From Nocardioides cremeus (GTDB lineage Bacteria; Actinomycetota; Actinomycetes; Propionibacteriales; Nocardioidaceae): a DNA stretch of 64,000 bases. How positions within the stretch are numbered: position 1 is the first letter of the stretch; each line of letters starts with the position of its first letter. The notes beneath the pieces were generated by a model. It was given only the letters and a program-made list of their open reading frames with translations, was not told the DNA's origin and did not search any database. Shown here in pieces: positions 48,449 through 55,838 of this stretch. The stretch covers positions 186,001 through 250,000 of the forward strand of contig NZ_JAULSC010000002.1 of assembly GCF_030518195.1 (NCBI RefSeq), given 5' to 3'. The position numbers and the translations under genes were made by a program.

Positions 48449-48998
48449 TCGTGGAGGCGTCGGAGGCGACCATCACCTCGACGGCCGTGAAGCGCGGGTC
48501 GGTCAGCCACTGCTCGCGCAGCACGTCGACGCGGCCGTAGGTCACCGGCGGCCACTGCTCGCACGGCGCGAAGTCGTCGAGGACCACGATCCCGCCGTCG
48601 GCGACCAGGTCGGCGATCGCGTCGACGCCCACCTCGCCCGGCTGCCCCGAGTCGAGGAAGAGCAGCGAGAAGGGGCCCTTGTCGAGCAGGGTCGACCAGT
48701 CGGCGGCCAGCACCTCCACGAGCGGGTCGTCGACGAAGATCTCCGCGGCCGCCCGGGCCAGCCGGGGGTCGAGCTCGGCGGTCACGATGCGGGCGTCCTC
48801 ATCGCGCACCCCGCTGCGCAGCCAGGCGGTGCCGACCCCGCAGCCGGTGCCGAACTCGGCCATCGTGCCCTCGCGGGTCGCGGCCAGCGTGGCCAGCAGG
48901 CGACCGGTCTCGTTGCGGCAGAACGAGACGTAGCCGGCGCGGCGCGAGACCTCGAAGGCACGGCGTACGACGTCCGGCAGCTCGGGAGGGGCACTCAT
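48429..48998 (-). CDS. Class I SAM-dependent methyltransferase
   Basis: 189 aa. SAM-binding motif I MAEFGTGCGVGTAWL, acidic motif II VTAELDPRLARAA, motif with LLFLDSGQPGEVG, and VADGGIVVLDDFAP. Resembles catechol O-methyltransferase-like proteins that use a metal; substrate unknown. ATG at 48998 with CAGACT 7 nt upstream. Single-gene unit, divergent from the leuB leader. Confidence 0.86.
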   Translation of the reverse strand: MSAPPELPDVVRRAFEVSRRAGYVSFCRNETGRLLATLAATREGTMAEFGTGCGVGTAWLRSGVRDEDARIVTAELDPRLARAAAEIFVDDPLVEVLAADWSTLLDKGPFSLLFLDSGQPGEVGVDAIADLVADGGIVVLDDFAPCEQWPPVTYGRVDVLREQWLTDPRFTAVEVMVASDASTIIATKR

Positions 48999-49083
48999 GG
49001 CCGGGAGTCTGTCATCTCGAGACGCTCGTCCCGCATGATGGACACATTCCGGAAAGCGGTAGCCGCCGTCCGCACTAGGTGCC

Positions 49084-49089
49084 TACGCT
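49084..49089 (+). promoter_or_regulatory. Candidate -10 of the leuB leader transcript
   Basis: TACGCT, 9 nt before the leader-peptide ATG, the same hexamer as at the cobalamin riboswitch 1 promoter. Confidence 0.4.
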
Positions 49090-49098
49090 GTGTCCACC

Positions 49099-49152
49099 AT
49101 GCGGAGCATCTACGTACTTATCGAGTGCCGCGGCGAGGCCCAGCAGCGATAG
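49099..49152 (+). CDS. Putative branched-chain leader peptide upstream of leuB
   Basis: 17-residue frame MRSIYVLIECRGEAQQR. Codons 6-8 are GTA CTT ATC (Val-Leu-Ile), with GTA and CTT rare here. Segment 1 (49128-49138) lies just after them. It can pair perfectly over 11 bp with segment 2 (49168-49178), while eight bases of segment 2 can instead pair with segment 3 (49223-49230). This 1:2 versus 2:3 choice is the hallmark of ribosome-mediated attenuation. No T-tailed hairpin is evident. The rest of the 402-bp gap 48999-49400 shows nothing else I recognise. Confidence 0.5.
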   Translation: MRSIYVLIECRGEAQQR

Positions 49153-49400
49153 CTGCCAGTGAGGCCACCTCGCCGCGGTGTTCGGCGTTGCTCTTGGTCT
49201 CACGGCACATCTGAAGATGTCTCCGCGGCGGGTCCACTTCGCTGAACACGCGTGATCCGCTCCTCTCGAGGTCTCCACCTCCCATGCGATCCATGGGTCG
49301 TCCGTCCCCACCGCGGGGTCATCTCCGGCCGTGGCGTGAGCCATTGCAGGAGAACCACCGCAGGACCGACACCAGATCACCACCGAGAAGGAGACGCACC

Positions 49401-49526
49401 ATGTACGACATGTACCCCGAGTGGGGCCCGGCAGCGCACAGCCCCGAGAACCCGCGCAGCGTCGAGGCGGTCCAGGCCTCGCTCGACCTGCGGGATAACG
49501 GCGGCCAGCGCCCCGACGACAACTAG
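49401..49526 (+). CDS. 41-aa small protein
   Basis: Reads [13 protein letters not shown] at the start and [14 protein letters not shown] near the end. It has a strong ribosome binding site AAGGAG 8 nt before the ATG and normal codon bias, so it is probably translated. Function unknown; it is acidic and has no membrane segment. It sits between the candidate attenuator and leuB, ending 10 bp before leuB. Confidence 0.65.
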   Translation: MYDMYPEWGPAAHSPENPRSVEAVQASLDLRDNGGQRPDDN

Positions 49527-49529
49527 CGT
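49524..49529 (+). promoter_or_regulatory. Candidate internal -10 of leuB
   Basis: TAGCGT overlaps the stop of the 41-aa gene and lies 7 nt before the leuB ATG, suggesting a second, leaderless transcript. Confidence 0.4.
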
Positions 49530-49536
49530 TCGCCCC

Positions 49537-50619
49537 ATGACCTCCACTCCTGCCGCTACCGGTCCCGTCAAGCTCGCCGTCATCCCCGGCGACGGCATCG
49601 GGCAGGAGGTGACGGCCGAGGCCCTCAAGGTCCTCGAGGTCGCCTCACCGGCGGGGGTCACCTTCGAGCAGACCCGCTACGACCTGGGCGCCCAGCGTTA
49701 CCTCGCGACCGGCGAGGTGCTGCCCGACACCGTGCTCGGCGAGATCCGCGAGCACGACGCCATCCTGCTCGGGGCCGTGGGCGGCAAGCCGAACGACCCG
49801 AACCTGCCTCCCGGCCTCCTCGAGCGCGGGCTGCTGCTGCGGCTGCGCTTCGAGCTCGACCACTACGTCAACCTGCGTCCCTCGCGGATCTTCCCCGGCG
49901 TCACCTCGCCGTTGAGCCGCGAGGTCCTCGGCGACGACGAGGTCGACTTCGTCGTGGTGCGCGAGGGCACCGAGGGCCCCTACACCGGCAACGGCGGCGC
50001 GCTGCGCGTCGGCACGCCGGCCGAGGTGGCCACCGAGGTCTCGGTCAACACGGCGTACGGCGTGGAGCGGGTCGTGCGCGACGCGTTCGCGCGCGCCGAG
50101 CGCCGACCGCGCAAGAAGCTGACCCTGGTCCACAAGACCAACGTGCTGGTGCACGCGGGCTCGGTGTGGTGGCGCCTGACCCAGGCCGTGGCCGCCGAGC
50201 ACCCCGACGTCACCGTCGACTACATGCACATCGACGCGGCGATGATCCACATGACCACCAACCCGCAGCGCTTCGACGTGATCGTCACCGACAACCTCTT
50301 CGGCGACATCATCACCGACCTGGCCGGCGCCATCAGCGGCGGCATCGGGCTCGCGGCCTCGGGCAACATCAACCCCGACCGCACCACGCCCTCGATGTTC
50401 GAGCCGGTGCACGGCTCGGCCCCCGACATCGCCGGTCAGCAGGTGGCCGACCCCACCGCGGCGATCCTCTCGACCGCCCTGCTGCTCGACCACCTCGGCC
50501 ATCCCGAGGCGGCCGCCCGGGTCGAGCGCGCGGTGCTGGCCGACCTCGCCGATCGCGGCACGGCGCGGCGCAGCACCCCCGAGGTCGGCGACTCGGTCGC
50601 CAAGCGGGTAGCAGGCTGA
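49537..50619 (+). CDS. leuB: 3-isopropylmalate dehydrogenase
   Basis: 360 aa. Oxidatively decarboxylates 3-isopropylmalate in leucine synthesis, NAD- and Mg-dependent. [11 protein letters not shown] at the start, LRPSR substrate loop, [16 protein letters not shown], and the metal-binding [31 protein letters not shown] signature are intact. ATG 49537 fits the family start. Followed by ilvE after 33 bp. Confidence 0.96.
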   Translation: MTSTPAATGPVKLAVIPGDGIGQEVTAEALKVLEVASPAGVTFEQTRYDLGAQRYLATGEVLPDTVLGEIREHDAILLGAVGGKPNDPNLPPGLLERGLLLRLRFELDHYVNLRPSRIFPGVTSPLSREVLGDDEVDFVVVREGTEGPYTGNGGALRVGTPAEVATEVSVNTAYGVERVVRDAFARAERRPRKKLTLVHKTNVLVHAGSVWWRLTQAVAAEHPDVTVDYMHIDAAMIHMTTNPQRFDVIVTDNLFGDIITDLAGAISGGIGLAASGNINPDRTTPSMFEPVHGSAPDIAGQQVADPTAAILSTALLLDHLGHPEAAARVERAVLADLADRGTARRSTPEVGDSVAKRVAG

Positions 50620-50639
50620 GCCCCACCCGAGGAGAGCGG

Positions 50640-50645
50640 TAGTTT
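50640..50645 (+). promoter_or_regulatory. Candidate -10 of ilvE
   Basis: TAGTTT lies 7 nt before the ATG at 50653, favouring that start over the in-frame TTG 50644 and GTG 50647. Confidence 0.45.
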
Positions 50646-50652
50646 GGTGCCC

Positions 50653-51741
50653 ATGGAGATCAGCGTCACCCGCAACCCCGCGCCCGTCCCCGACGACCGG
50701 CTGGCCGAGATCCTGGCCGCCCCCGGGTTCGGCACCCACTTCACCGACCACATGTTCACGGTGGAGTGGACGCCCGAGAAGGGCTGGCACGACGCGCGCA
50801 TCACGCCGTACGGGCCGCTGACCCTCGACCCCGCGACCGCGGTGCTGCACTACGCGCAGGAGACCTTCGAGGGGATGAAGGCCTACCGCCACGAGGACGG
50901 CTCGGTGTGGGCCTTCCGTCCCGAGCAGAACGCCGAGCGGATGGCGCGCTCGAGCCACCGCCTCGCGCTGCCGGTGCTCGAGACCGAGGACTTCCTGGCC
51001 GCGGTCCGCGCGCTCGTCGAGGTCGACCAGCGCTGGGTGCCCGACAACGACGGCGAGAAGAGCCTCTACCTGCGGCCCTTCATGTTCGCCTCCGAGAAGT
51101 TCCTGGGGGTGCGCCCGGCCCAGCACGTGACCTTCATGGTCATCGCCAGCCCCGCCGGCGCCTACTTCAAGGGCGGGCTCAAGCCGGTGAGCCTGTGGCT
51201 GACCGAGGAGTACACCCGGGCCGGGCGCGGCGGCATGGGAGCGGCCAAGACCGGCGGCAACTACGCCTCGTCGCTGGTGGCCCAGCAGGAGGCCACCGCG
51301 CACGGCTGCGACCAGGTGGTCTTCCTCGACGCGCAGGAGATGCGCTACGTCGAGGAGCTCGGCGGGATGAACATGTACTTCGTGCACGACGACGGCACGA
51401 TCGTCACCCCGGCCACCGGCACGATCCTCGAGGGCATCACCCGCGCCTCGATCATCGAGCTGGCGGGCAAGCTGGGGCACCGCGTCGACGAGCGCCGGTT
51501 CTCCGTCGACGAGTGGCGCGACGGCGTCGGCTCGGGCCGGATCCGCGAGATCTTCGCCTGCGGCACCGCCGCGGTCGTGACGCCCGTCGGCGCGCTCAAG
51601 CACGCCGGGGGAGAGGTGCCCGCCCCCGCCGACACCGGCGAGGGCGGCGGCGACCTGACCCGCAGCATCCGCCAGGCGCTCGTCGACATCCAGTTCGGCC
51701 GGGCCGAGGACTCCTTCGGGTGGATGCACCGCATCGTGTAG
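50653..51741 (+). CDS. ilvE: Branched-chain amino acid aminotransferase
   Basis: 362 aa, fold-type IV PLP enzyme performing the last step to Val, Leu and Ile. FEGMKAYRHEDGSVWAFRPEQN, the PLP lysine in GAAKTGGNYASSL (about K199), YVEELGGMNMYFV and FACGTAAVVTPVG are the family blocks. Start chosen from the -10 spacing and MEISVTRNP match. Works with leuB next door and the ilv genes elsewhere in the window. Confidence 0.96.
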   Translation: MEISVTRNPAPVPDDRLAEILAAPGFGTHFTDHMFTVEWTPEKGWHDARITPYGPLTLDPATAVLHYAQETFEGMKAYRHEDGSVWAFRPEQNAERMARSSHRLALPVLETEDFLAAVRALVEVDQRWVPDNDGEKSLYLRPFMFASEKFLGVRPAQHVTFMVIASPAGAYFKGGLKPVSLWLTEEYTRAGRGGMGAAKTGGNYASSLVAQQEATAHGCDQVVFLDAQEMRYVEELGGMNMYFVHDDGTIVTPATGTILEGITRASIIELAGKLGHRVDERRFSVDEWRDGVGSGRIREIFACGTAAVVTPVGALKHAGGEVPAPADTGEGGGDLTRSIRQALVDIQFGRAEDSFGWMHRIV

Positions 51742-51768
51742 CGGTGGGCCCTGTCGACCACGCCCGGG

Positions 51769-51787
51769 GAAGGTGAGGCTAACCTAA
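51769..51787 (+). promoter_or_regulatory. IdeR/DmdR iron box 1
   Basis: 19-bp site matching 16 of 19 positions of TTAGGTTAGSCTAACCTAA. It covers the candidate -10 TAACCT (51780-51785), which is 6 nt from the GTG start of the permease, so bound IdeR would block transcription when iron is plentiful. Confidence 0.8.
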
Positions 51788-51791
51788 CCTC

Positions 51792-52826
51792 GTGCCCTCG
51801 ACCCTGACCCGTGTTCCAGCCGGTCACCGACCGGTCGGCATGGTGGGCTGGGCGTCGGCCCTGCTCGCGCTGCTGCTGCTCGCCGTCGTCGCCAGCCTGG
51901 CGCTGGGCGCCCGCGAGATCGCCCTCGGCCAGGTGTGGGCCGCGCTGGTCGACCCGGTCGCCGGCGACAACGACCACCTGGTGGTGCGCGACCTGCGGGT
52001 GCCGCGCACCCTGGTGGGGCTGGTCGGCGGTGCCGCGCTGGGCGTGGCCGGAGCCCTCATGCAGGGCGTCACCCGCAACCCCATCGCCGACCCCGGCCTG
52101 CTCGGCATCAACTCGGGCGCCTCGCTGGCGGTGCTCGGCGCCATCTCGCTGCTCGGGGTCACCTCGGTCGTGGGCTACCTCTGGTTCGCCTTCGCCGGCG
52201 CCGCGCTGGCCGCCGTCGTGGTCTACGGCGCGGCCTCCCTGGGCCTCGAGGGTGTGACCCCGGTCAAGCTCGCCCTGGTCGGCGCCGCCGTCACCGCCAC
52301 CTCGACCTCGGTCATCACCGTGGTGCTGCTCGCCGACACCCAGGCGCTCGACGACTACCGGTTCTGGCAGGTCGGCTCCCTGGCCAACCGTCCCCTCGAC
52401 GTGCTCACCGCCGTGGCGCCCTTCGTGGTGGTCGGCCTGGTGCTGGCGCTCGCGGCCGGGCGGGTGCTCGACGCGCTGGCGCTCGGCGACGACGTGGCCC
52501 GCGGGCTGGGCCAGGACGTCGTGCGCGGCCGCCTGCTCGTCGTGCTCGCCGTGGTGCTGCTCTGCGGCTCGGCGGTCTCGATGGTCGGGCCGATCGCCTT
52601 CGTCGGCCTGGCCGTCCCGCACCTGGCCCGGGCGGTCGTCGGGCTCGACCACCGCCGCATCGTGGCGGTCTCGGCGCTGCTCGGCCCGGTGCTGCTGCTC
52701 GGAGCCGACGTCGCGGGCCGCCTGGTGGTGCGCCCCGGCGAGCTCGAGGCCGGGCTGGTCGTCGCCCTGGTCGGGGCGCCGGTGCTGCTCCTCGTCGTAC
52801 GCCGCTCGCAGGCGGTGGCCGCATGA
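51792..52826 (+). CDS. FecCD-family siderophore ABC permease 1
   Basis: 344 aa, ~9-10 membrane helices, no signal. VRDLRVPRTLVGLVGGAALGVAGALMQGVTRNPIADPGLLGINSGA is characteristic of FecC/BtuC-type permeases, and IAFVGLAVPHLAR is the coupling region. Forms a heterodimer with the next gene product. GTG start immediately after the iron box. ATGA overlap downstream. Confidence 0.94.
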   Translation: MPSTLTRVPAGHRPVGMVGWASALLALLLLAVVASLALGAREIALGQVWAALVDPVAGDNDHLVVRDLRVPRTLVGLVGGAALGVAGALMQGVTRNPIADPGLLGINSGASLAVLGAISLLGVTSVVGYLWFAFAGAALAAVVVYGAASLGLEGVTPVKLALVGAAVTATSTSVITVVLLADTQALDDYRFWQVGSLANRPLDVLTAVAPFVVVGLVLALAAGRVLDALALGDDVARGLGQDVVRGRLLVVLAVVLLCGSAVSMVGPIAFVGLAVPHLARAVVGLDHRRIVAVSALLGPVLLLGADVAGRLVVRPGELEAGLVVALVGAPVLLLVVRRSQAVAA

Positions 52827-53893
52827 GCGCAGGCACCCTGGAGCACAGCGCCGCGGATCGCCGGGAGGTCGCCGCCGCCGGGCTGCGCGGCGCGCGCCGT
52901 CGCCGGCGCACGAGGCGTACGGGCGTGCTGGCGGTGCTCGTCGCGCTGGCACTGTCGCTGTCGGGCGCCGCGCTGGTGATAGGTGATTTCCCGCTCTCGC
53001 CCGGCCAGGTGCTGGGCGCGCTGCTGGGTGCCGACGACCCGTCGGCGCGCTTCGTCGTGGTCGAGCTGCGCGCGCCTCGGCTGCTGCTCGGGGCCCTGGT
53101 CGGCGTCGCCTTCGGGCTCGCCGGCGCCCTGTTCCAGTCGGTGCTGCGCAACCCGCTGGCCAGCCCCGACATCATCGGCATCTCGCAGGGCGCCAGCGCC
53201 GGCGCGGTCGCCGCTCTGCTGCTCGGCGGGCTCAGCGGGGCGGCGGTGTCGCTGTCGGCGCTGGCCGGAGGCGCGTTCGTCGGCCTCCTGCTGTACGCCG
53301 TCGCGTGGCGAGGCGGGATGACCGGTCACCGCTTCGTGCTCTCGGGCATCGGCGTGGCCTACGTCTGCGCGGCGGTGGTCGGCTACCTGCTGACCCGCAG
53401 CGAGGTCGACCAGGCCCAGGTGGCGCTGCGCTGGATGGCCGGCGGCCTGGCCCAGGCCGAGTGGGGGCTGGTGCAGGTGCTCGCGCTGGCGCTGGCGCTG
53501 CTGGTGCCGCTGGTGGCCCTGGTCGCGCGCCGCCTCGACCTGCTCCTGCTCGGCGACGACCAGGCCGGCAGCCTGGGGCTGCGCCCCGAGGTGGTGCGCG
53601 CCGGGGTGGTCGCGCTGGGCGTCGCGCTGGCCTGCGCGGCGACCGCGGCGGCGGGGCCGGTGGCCTTCGTGGCGTTCGTGGCCGCCCCGGTCGCGCGCCG
53701 CCTGCTCTCCGACGGCGGCCTGGCGCTGGCCGAGTCGGCGCTGGTGGGCGTGGTGCTCGTGGTGGGCGCCGACCTGGTCGCCCAGCACCTCCTGCCCGGC
53801 GACCTGTCGGTGCCCGCGGGGGTCGTCACCGGCGCGGTCGGCGGGCCCTACCTGATCTGGCTGATGGCCACCGGAAGGACGGCAGCACGATGA
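52823..53893 (+). CDS. FecCD-family siderophore ABC permease 2
   Basis: 356 aa, with a basic N-terminal tail, then about ten helices. ELRAPRLLLGALVGVAFGLAGALFQSVLRNPLASPDIIGISQGA and VAFVAFVAAPVARRL are the family signatures. Start overlaps permease 1 by 4 bp; stop overlaps the ATPase start by 4 bp. Confidence 0.94.
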   Translation: MSAGTLEHSAADRREVAAAGLRGARRRRRTRRTGVLAVLVALALSLSGAALVIGDFPLSPGQVLGALLGADDPSARFVVVELRAPRLLLGALVGVAFGLAGALFQSVLRNPLASPDIIGISQGASAGAVAALLLGGLSGAAVSLSALAGGAFVGLLLYAVAWRGGMTGHRFVLSGIGVAYVCAAVVGYLLTRSEVDQAQVALRWMAGGLAQAEWGLVQVLALALALLVPLVALVARRLDLLLLGDDQAGSLGLRPEVVRAGVVALGVALACAATAAAGPVAFVAFVAAPVARRLLSDGGLALAESALVGVVLVVGADLVAQHLLPGDLSVPAGVVTGAVGGPYLIWLMATGRTAAR

Positions 53894-54720
53894 CCGACGA
53901 GACCCGCCTGGTGGCGCACGGCGTGCACCTGGCCTACGACCAGCGCCGGGTGGTGCACGGCGTCGACCTCGCGGTGCCCGCCGGGCAGGTCACCGTGATC
54001 GTGGGTGCCAACGGCTGCGGCAAGTCGACGCTGCTGCGCGCGCTGGGCCGGATCCTGCGACCGGTCGAGGGGCGCGTCGAGCTCGACGGGCGCGACCTGC
54101 ACCGGATGCGCCCCCGCGAGGTCGCCTCGGTGCTGGGCCTGCTGCCCCAGCAGCCGGTGGCGCCTGAGGGGATCAGCGTCGGCGACCTGGTCGGGCGGGG
54201 CCGGCACCCGCACCAGGGCGCCTTCCGCCGCTGGAGCGCCGCCGACGCCGACGCCGTCGCGAGGGCGCTGGCCCTCACCGACACCCAGGACCTGGTGGGG
54301 CGCCGCGTCGAGGAGCTCTCCGGCGGCCAGCGCCAACGGGTCTGGGTGGCGATGATGCTCGCCCAGGACCCGCGCATCCTGCTGCTCGACGAGCCGACCA
54401 CCTACCTCGACATCGCCCACCAGGTCGACGTGCTCGACCTGCTCGCCGACCTCAACCAGCAACGTGGCACCACCGTGGTCATGGTGCTGCACGACCTCAA
54501 CCTCGCCGCCCGCTACGCCGACCACCTCGTCGTGATGGCCGCCGGTCGGCTCGTGCGCGAGGGCGCCCCGGCCGACGTGCTCGACGCCGAGTGCGTGCGC
54601 GAGGCCTTCGGGCTGCTGGCCCGCGTCGTGGCCGACCCCGTGACCGGCTGCCCGATGGTAGTGCCGGAGGGAGCCCGGGAGCGCCGGGGAGCGACGTACA
54701 GTAAGGTTAGCCTCACCTAA
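53890..54720 (+). CDS. Siderophore ABC transporter ATPase (FecE-like)
   Basis: 276 aa. Walker A GANGCGKST, Q-loop LLPQQPVAPEGISV, signature LSGGQRQRVW, Walker B ILLLDEPTTYLD and H-loop VLHDLNLAARYAD. Energises the FecCD permease pair. The last codons and stop fall inside iron box 2. Confidence 0.95.
   Translation: MTDETRLVAHGVHLAYDQRRVVHGVDLAVPAGQVTVIVGANGCGKSTLLRALGRILRPVEGRVELDGRDLHRMRPREVASVLGLLPQQPVAPEGISVGDLVGRGRHPHQGAFRRWSAADADAVARALALTDTQDLVGRRVEELSGGQRQRVWVAMMLAQDPRILLLDEPTTYLDIAHQVDVLDLLADLNQQRGTTVVMVLHDLNLAARYADHLVVMAAGRLVREGAPADVLDAECVREAFGLLARVVADPVTGCPMVVPEGARERRGATYSKVSLT
54702..54720 (+). promoter_or_regulatory. IdeR/DmdR iron box 2
   Basis: TAAGGTTAGCCTCACCTAA matches 17 of 19 consensus positions. 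It overlaps the end of the ATPase gene and precedes the binding-protein gene, which therefore has its own iron-regulated promoter. Confidence 0.82.
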
Positions 54721-54762
54721 TAAAGACCGGACTCGGCCGGTCCCTCACAGTGAGGAGTGGAC

Positions 54763-55812
54763 GTGACGTCCCTTCACCGACCGACCTCCCGGTCCCGCCT
54801 GTCCGGTCTCGCCCTGCCCCTGGTCGCGGGACTGCTGGTCCTGCCCCTGGCCGCCTGCGGCGCCGACGACGGCGCCGGGGAGCCCCGGACGGACGAGACC
54901 GCGAGCGCTGGGGAGTTCGAGCCGGTCACGGTCGAGCACGCCTTCGGCGCCACCGAGGTCACCGAGCAGCCCGAGCGCGTCGTCACCTGGGGCTGGGGCA
55001 CGCCCGACGCCGTGCTGGCCCTCGGGGTGGTGCCGGTGGCCATGGAGAAGCTCACCTACGGCGCCTCCGAGGAGGGCTTCATGCCCTGGCAGGAGGAGGC
55101 CTTCGAGGAGCTCGACGCCGAGCAGCCCACCGCGCTGACCCCCGGCGAGGCACCGCCGTTCGAGGAGATCGCCGCGGCGGCCCCCGACGTGATCTTGGCC
55201 GGCTACTCGGGCATCACCGAGGCCGACTACGACAAGCTCAGCCGGATCGCCCCGACCGTGGCCTACCCCGACGAGCCGTGGTCGACCCCGTGGCGCGAGG
55301 TCATCACCACCGTCGGCGACGTGCTGGGCCAGCCCGAGGAGGCCGAGGAGGTGCTCGACGACATCGACGCCGAGGTGGGCGCCGCCGCCGAGGCGCACCC
55401 CGAGTTCGAGGGCACCACGATCGCCGCGGTGGCCATCGACCCCAGCGCCTTCTACGTCTACAGCGGGGCCGACCCGCGCGTGCAGTTCCTCGAGGACCTC
55501 GGCTTCACCGTCGCCCCCAGCGTCGAGGAGCTCGACACCGGCGAGAGCACCTTCTACTACACGCTCAGCACCGAGAACGTCGACCAGCTCGACTCCGACG
55601 TGCTGCTCTCCTACGCGCCGACCCAGGAGCGCGCCGACGAGATCGCCGCGGACCCGACGTACCAGGCCATGGAGCAGCTCCGGGAGGACCGCGTCGCCAC
55701 GGTCACCGGCGAGGCCGTCGTCTCCTCGGTCTCCCCGCCGACCGCGCTGTCGCTGACCTACAGCCTCGACACCTTCGTCGAGGCGCTGGCCGGTGCCGTC
55801 TCCGACGAGTGA
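54763..55812 (+). CDS. Iron-siderophore ABC transporter substrate-binding lipoprotein
   Basis: 349 aa. Signal peptide with lipobox LAAC near residue 32, then a class III periplasmic-binding fold (FepB/TroA-like): VTVEHAFGATEVTEQPERVVTWG, EEIAAAAPDVILAGYSGITEADYDKLSRIAPTV as the two-lobe hallmarks. GTG 54763 is preferred to GTG 54757 because GAGGAG then lies 5 nt upstream. Delivers the siderophore to the permeases encoded just before. Confidence 0.93.
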   Translation: MTSLHRPTSRSRLSGLALPLVAGLLVLPLAACGADDGAGEPRTDETASAGEFEPVTVEHAFGATEVTEQPERVVTWGWGTPDAVLALGVVPVAMEKLTYGASEEGFMPWQEEAFEELDAEQPTALTPGEAPPFEEIAAAAPDVILAGYSGITEADYDKLSRIAPTVAYPDEPWSTPWREVITTVGDVLGQPEEAEEVLDDIDAEVGAAAEAHPEFEGTTIAAVAIDPSAFYVYSGADPRVQFLEDLGFTVAPSVEELDTGESTFYYTLSTENVDQLDSDVLLSYAPTQERADEIAADPTYQAMEQLREDRVATVTGEAVVSSVSPPTALSLTYSLDTFVEALAGAVSDE

Positions 55813-55826
55813 GGCCCCGGTGTCGG

Positions 55827-55832
55827 TAGCCT
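55827..55832 (+). promoter_or_regulatory. Candidate -10 of the kinase gene
   Basis: TAGCCT, 6 nt before the GTG start; leaderless arrangement as at ilvD. Confidence 0.45.
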
Positions 55833-55838
55833 CGTGAC

